From: DTU019 sp050949825
GTDB taxonomy: Bacteria; Bacillota; Syntrophomonadia; Syntrophomonadales; Syntrophomonadaceae
Direction of reading: 5' to 3'
NCBI GenBank assembly: GCA_050949825.1
Contig: JBMNGL010000007.1
Location: 434,001 to 498,000 of the forward strand
Length of the DNA stretch: 64,000 nucleotides
The translations under genes were made by a program, and so were the position numbers. Shown here in pieces: positions 60,295 through 64,000 of this stretch. Every line of letters starts with the position of its first letter. The first letter of the stretch is position 1. The notes below the pieces were generated by a model. That model was given only the letters and a program-made list of their open reading frames with translations, was not told where the DNA came from and did not search any database.

Positions 60295-61452
60295 ATGACT
60301 GTTACAGATGTAAAAACCGATACCGTATTGACTGCCCTGGAAACCATGGCCGAATACGGAGAACCTCCGCAGAACAACGCAGCTTTACTTGATGTAGGCA
60401 GTCATGATTATCTCCATTTCTTCAGCACAGAAATTATTAATCATTTGATCGCCGGGGGAGGCTCTACCTGTCGGTTTTTTGAAGGCCCTTATGGAGCGGG
60501 AAAAACCCACTTGTTGAGACTGCTTGAAGCAGAGGCCATCCGTTCAGGATTTGCGGTGGTTCGTACCGATTTATCGTCAGACCTTAGTCTGGAGAATTGG
60601 AAGGCCATAACCGGCTTTATACTAAAAAACATGCAGGCTAATATTGATGGGGAGCCGGTTCGCTCCCTGTTCAATATCCTCACTGCCTTAGGCAGAGAGG
60701 GCGCTGTGGGATCTGCCCAGTTAAAAACCACTCCAATGCCTCATCCGGGGTTCAAAAATGCCATTTTTCAAGCTTTACATCAATATACGGATAGTGCTGT
60801 AACGGTGAACAGACTGCGTTCATTTCTGCATGGGGATAAAGTGAGTGTAGCCGAATTAAAAAGTGTGGGTATTACTGGGGTAAAGAACCCCTTAAATGAT
60901 CGCAATGCGGAAGCCATTCTCAAAACCCTCATCGAAAGCCTTAATTTATTAGGCCTGACTGGATTCATGTTGCTTTTTGATGAAAATGAGAAATCATTTA
61001 TTCCGAGACGGAACAGACCTACGCAGAAACAGCTCATGTCGGCCAATCTTATGCGTCACCTGGTAGATGGCTGTGTATCTGGAACCCTTCCCCGTACTAT
61101 CGTAGTTTTTACTATTCTGCCAGGTTTTTTGGAGACAGTGACGCTTCATTATCAAGCATTGGGCCAGCGTTTGGCTATGTTAAGAAATATAGATGGTTCG
61201 TGGAGGTGGCCGGTGCTCAACCTGGATCAGGTCAATACCGCCTATGATCCGGATATATTTTTGGAGCAAGCCATTAAACGCATGTGTGATTTAGCCGTAC
61301 AATGCGGTCACAGCCCGGTAGGACTGGCTGAAATAATGTATGAACAGGGTAGTGCCATTATTGAACAGAATGCCGGGTCGGGGTTTAGACGAGACCTGAT
61401 GAAAAGACTGGCTGTTTTGACAATTGAGCAGATAAGGGGGGGGACAAGGTGA
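60295..61452 (+). CDS. P-loop ATPase 1, BrxC/BrxD-like
   Basis: 385 residues. Walker A is GPYGAGKTHLL (about 63-70), Walker B is FMLLFDENEK (about 225), and later VVFTILPGFLETV and RLAMLRNIDG fit a AAA+/ORC-like fold. The GPYGAGKTH form and overall plan match ATP-binding proteins annotated as BREX BrxC/BrxD (DUF2791). No nuclease, methylase or transposase domain is present. ATG 60295 has GGAAGGG at 8 bases. The stop overlaps the next gene by four bases. Confidence 0.75.
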   Translation: MTVTDVKTDTVLTALETMAEYGEPPQNNAALLDVGSHDYLHFFSTEIINHLIAGGGSTCRFFEGPYGAGKTHLLRLLEAEAIRSGFAVVRTDLSSDLSLENWKAITGFILKNMQANIDGEPVRSLFNILTALGREGAVGSAQLKTTPMPHPGFKNAIFQALHQYTDSAVTVNRLRSFLHGDKVSVAELKSVGITGVKNPLNDRNAEAILKTLIESLNLLGLTGFMLLFDENEKSFIPRRNRPTQKQLMSANLMRHLVDGCVSGTLPRTIVVFTILPGFLETVTLHYQALGQRLAMLRNIDGSWRWPVLNLDQVNTAYDPDIFLEQAIKRMCDLAVQCGHSPVGLAEIMYEQGSAIIEQNAGSGFRRDLMKRLAVLTIEQIRGGTR

Positions 61453-62633
61453 CTATTGATTACCTTAGTATCCTGGAGACCATGGCTACACATGGAGTTG
61501 CCCCTGCCGAGGGATGCAGTCTGTTTGGGGTGGGATATGAAGATGTATTTAGGCGCCTTAAGCAGGTTTACTTACAGAATAGGATCGCAGCTCGGGGTGG
61601 TTCCGCGGAAAAGTTTGTGGTCGGTCCGTTTGGTTCGGGGAAAACACATTTCTTGAGACAATTAATGGAGATTTCCGCCGGTGAGGGATTTGTGACCTCT
61701 GAAGTGTGTTTAGACAAAGACCTGGACTATAGCAATCGCTTATTAGTGTACAAAGAGATCACCCGCAATCTGCGCATTCCGGTAGGTTCAGGGTGTGGCG
61801 TTAGAGATCTGCTGATTGCTTGTGTTAATAATGTGCGCAGCAAACTACCTGATCCCGACGCCTCTGAAGCAGCCTTTCAGGGTTGGCTACAGGGACTTAC
61901 CGATCACGATTTTAAACTGGACAGTTTTGCCCGGGTAGCGCAGAAATCCCTGCGTTACTATGATCAGCAGGACGAGGACAGCTTTAAGTCAGCTTGCCAG
62001 TGGCTAGAAGGGGCTTTTGATAGCAAGGATTTGGCCAAACGCCTCGGGGAACAGGTGGTGCATCGCGATGAAATCAACCTTTTTGCCAGTCAGGCCATGT
62101 TCTCCATATTTCAATTGATTCGATATGCAGGTTTTAAAGGCACCGTTGTCTGCTTAGATGAAGCCGACATTGGTTTTCAACAGATTAGCAGAGACAAAAT
62201 GCAGAAAATACTGGCCTTGCTGCGCGCAGATATAGGAGCAATAAATGATTTGGCCGGCGGGGCGGTAATGTTTGTCTATGCCTTAACCGAGGCCGTGGTG
62301 CAAAACATGATGCAATACATGGCCTTAAAACAGAGGATTGATTCGCAGCCTGGACACGGCTTTATGGACGGCAATGATTACGCTGCCTTGATAAGTCTCT
62401 CTTTACCTACTGACCGGGAAGCGGAGTTAAAAACAATAGGTCACCGTTTGACCGATCTGCTCTATGATAATGCCGGGCCATCTTTATCTGTAAGCAAGCC
62501 GGAAGTCTTGGAAAAGGTCAATACCATCGCTTCCGAAATCATAGAAGAAGACATATCCAGCAGCAGCCGGCGCGAAATGACCAAGAGAACTTCAGTACTG
62601 CTGTTGAACATATTAAATGGCGGCCATTTATGA
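61449..62633 (+). CDS. P-loop ATPase 2, BrxC/BrxD-like
   Basis: 394 residues. Walker A is GPFGSGKTHFLRQL (about 58), Walker B is VVCLDEADIG (about 234), and a sensor-like MFVYALTEAVVQ follows. It is a diverged paralogue of the genes on each side, with the same N-terminal lead-in (LETMATHGVAP here, LETMAEYGEPP in ATPase 1). The start is GTG, overlapping the previous stop (GTGA). The tight coupling implies fixed stoichiometry, perhaps a hetero-oligomeric ring. Confidence 0.75.
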   Translation: MTIDYLSILETMATHGVAPAEGCSLFGVGYEDVFRRLKQVYLQNRIAARGGSAEKFVVGPFGSGKTHFLRQLMEISAGEGFVTSEVCLDKDLDYSNRLLVYKEITRNLRIPVGSGCGVRDLLIACVNNVRSKLPDPDASEAAFQGWLQGLTDHDFKLDSFARVAQKSLRYYDQQDEDSFKSACQWLEGAFDSKDLAKRLGEQVVHRDEINLFASQAMFSIFQLIRYAGFKGTVVCLDEADIGFQQISRDKMQKILALLRADIGAINDLAGGAVMFVYALTEAVVQNMMQYMALKQRIDSQPGHGFMDGNDYAALISLSLPTDREAELKTIGHRLTDLLYDNAGPSLSVSKPEVLEKVNTIASEIIEEDISSSSRREMTKRTSVLLLNILNGGHL

Positions 62634-62681
62634 GGCCGCTGCCTCCACAGCAGGAATCGAGGAAGATGAGGTGTGAGAGCT

Positions 62682-64000
62682 ATGGGTTTGCGAGCCGGTA
62701 TGAAGGTTTTGGTCAAACGGTTGGGGGAGGCCATCATTGTCAAATTGACCGGTGATGGGGCTCTGGTTTCCCTGCTGGCGGCTGATGGACTTCAGGTAAA
62801 GCAGCCTTATGACAATATTCAAGTTCTTGAGGATACAGTGGAATCTGTAGAACAGCCCGAAGCGCGTCGTTCGGAAATTGATTTAGACCAGTTCGAACAG
62901 AGCAAAGCCCTGGAAGCCTTGCGTTTTGGTCTGGTACCCGAATCATGCCTGCCAATGCTTACCGTAGGTTATGAAGACCTGGTGCAATGGATAGAAGCCT
63001 GCATGCCGTATAGTAATGGTCAGGTTTGCCGTATACATGAAGTCTGCGGGCCGTTCGGAACCGGTAAAAGCCATACCATGGCCCTGGTGCGGCAAATCGC
63101 ACTTGAAAAGAACTATCTTGTAGCGCGTATTGAAGCGGACGGTAAAAGCGTCAACCTGGCCGCTCCGCAACGCTTATTGTACAATATCTGGCTTTCCATA
63201 GAAGGCCACGACCTGAATCGGGATATGCCCTTATTGGATTTATATCTCAAGGTGCTTCAGAAGGGGTACGATTCTATTCCGCAGCCTTTAAAGGATGTGG
63301 AAATCATGGCGCAAAACTTCACCTTCATCAAAAAGCTCAAAGATGCCCAAACAATCGATGATTGTGTAGCTATCATCGAAGACGCCTTGGCGGGAAATGA
63401 AACCGTAACCGGCACACAAATCAAGGCTGATCTGGCCCATCACTCGGGTCTGAGACGCAATCAGATTACCTTCCGCCCTATGATTTTCCGGGGGTGGCAG
63501 GACCGATTGACTATGTTTGTACTATCCCTGGCTGGACACGCTTTGTTGGCCCGGGCGGCTGGCTACCGAGGCATAGTATTAACCATCGATGAATTTGAGA
63601 TTCACCATAATATGCCCGCGGCAGACCAAGCCAAGGTCCGGGATTTAATTAAACGATTAGATGAATATGTCAACCACAACATCCCCGTTCCCCAGGCTCC
63701 CTTGGCCATATTTTTCGGAGCGGTTAGCCAGGCGGGCCAAAAGGGTGATCCTTGGATCGAGTCCTTAATAAGCGATAGCCAGGGGAAACAGTATTACCTT
63801 ACCTCCTGGTCAGATAGCCAAAAACAGCAATTGGCCAACAGCATTTATAAGCTATATAAAAAGGTCTACGAGCTACCTGAAGATTATAGCCCGGAGCTGA
63901 CATTGAAAACAGAAAACCTGCTGGAGAGTCGTGATCAGACCGACCTGGTGCGCGCTTTTATTAAATACTATATGGCGGTGCTAGATGTTGAATATGGGCC
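62682..64000 (+). CDS. P-loop ATPase 3, BrxC/BrxD-like, cut by the window end
   Basis: Open to the right edge, 439 residues visible. The first 50 residues (MGLRAGMKVLVKRLGEAIIV and on) look like a small SH3/KOW-type barrel not present in the other two. Then come Walker A GPFGTGKSHTMALV (about 123), an insert, and Walker B IVLTIDEFEIH (about 300), followed by AIFFGAVSQ. The ATG at 62682 has GAGGTG 8 bases upstream. It is longer than its paralogues and may carry further domains beyond the window. Confidence 0.75.
   Translation, partial: MGLRAGMKVLVKRLGEAIIVKLTGDGALVSLLAADGLQVKQPYDNIQVLEDTVESVEQPEARRSEIDLDQFEQSKALEALRFGLVPESCLPMLTVGYEDLVQWIEACMPYSNGQVCRIHEVCGPFGTGKSHTMALVRQIALEKNYLVARIEADGKSVNLAAPQRLLYNIWLSIEGHDLNRDMPLLDLYLKVLQKGYDSIPQPLKDVEIMAQNFTFIKKLKDAQTIDDCVAIIEDALAGNETVTGTQIKADLAHHSGLRRNQITFRPMIFRGWQDRLTMFVLSLAGHALLARAAGYRGIVLTIDEFEIHHNMPAADQAKVRDLIKRLDEYVNHNIPVPQAPLAIFFGAVSQAGQKGDPWIESLISDSQGKQYYLTSWSDSQKQQLANSIYKLYKKVYELPEDYSPELTLKTENLLESRDQTDLVRAFIKYYMAVLDVEYG

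Overview
The window reads as chromosome of a spore-forming, strictly anaerobic member of the Clostridia, most like the Syntrophomonadaceae. Support from the sequence: PolC-type replicase, the Firmicutes rimP-nusA-ylxR-ylxQ-infB-rbfA block followed by rpsO-pnp-ylxY-dac-mlpA-dut-ymxH, spore genes (an alpha/beta-type SASP, a YtvI-like protein), rubrerythrin, and a polyhydroxyalkanoate (PHA) operon with a class III-like synthase. Genus is inferred from gene content; I could not search a database.

Layout. 1-10054: isoprenoid and envelope genes (ytvI 3' end, dxr, rseP, ispG), proS, an MgtC-like gene and polC. 10190-21310: transcription, translation and RNA-decay operons, with leader structures before rimP and rpsO. 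21456-26737: VanW-like protein, YlxY-type deacetylase, DD-carboxypeptidase, M16 peptidase, dUTPase, YmxH and a small HTH protein. 26856-32800: guaB, a second MgtC-like gene, the SASP gene, a 22-bp tandem array, a radical SAM protein, a DUF47 protein and corA with an unusual leader. 32793-48300: PBP1, Lon-like protease, chemoreceptor, small metal-binding proteins, a hydrolase, MBL protein, rubrerythrin, beta-propeller and MORN proteins, and a large c-di-GMP signalling protein. 48378-53370: small regulators and two FAD-dependent oxidoreductases of different base composition. 53603-56250: PHA operon on the minus strand. 56588-59150: HD-domain, DUF1232 and ARPP-1-like proteins. 59353 to the end: an operon of an unknown protein and three consecutive P-loop ATPases of BrxC/BrxD-like appearance, cut by the window edge.

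Points most worth attention: (1) the corA leader, with a candidate leader peptide beginning MEPIPLR and two mutually exclusive 8-bp hairpins, one of which hides the corA ribosome binding site; (2) a PolC that lacks the usual proofreading exonuclease insert but keeps what looks like a complete PHP metal site; (3) the three-ATPase operon, a possible defence or DNA-maintenance system; (4) a dispersed family of perfect palindromes with a GGGGAC core, and an 18-copy 22-bp array between remnants of another palindrome.

No rRNA, tRNA, complete insertion sequence or CRISPR array was seen.
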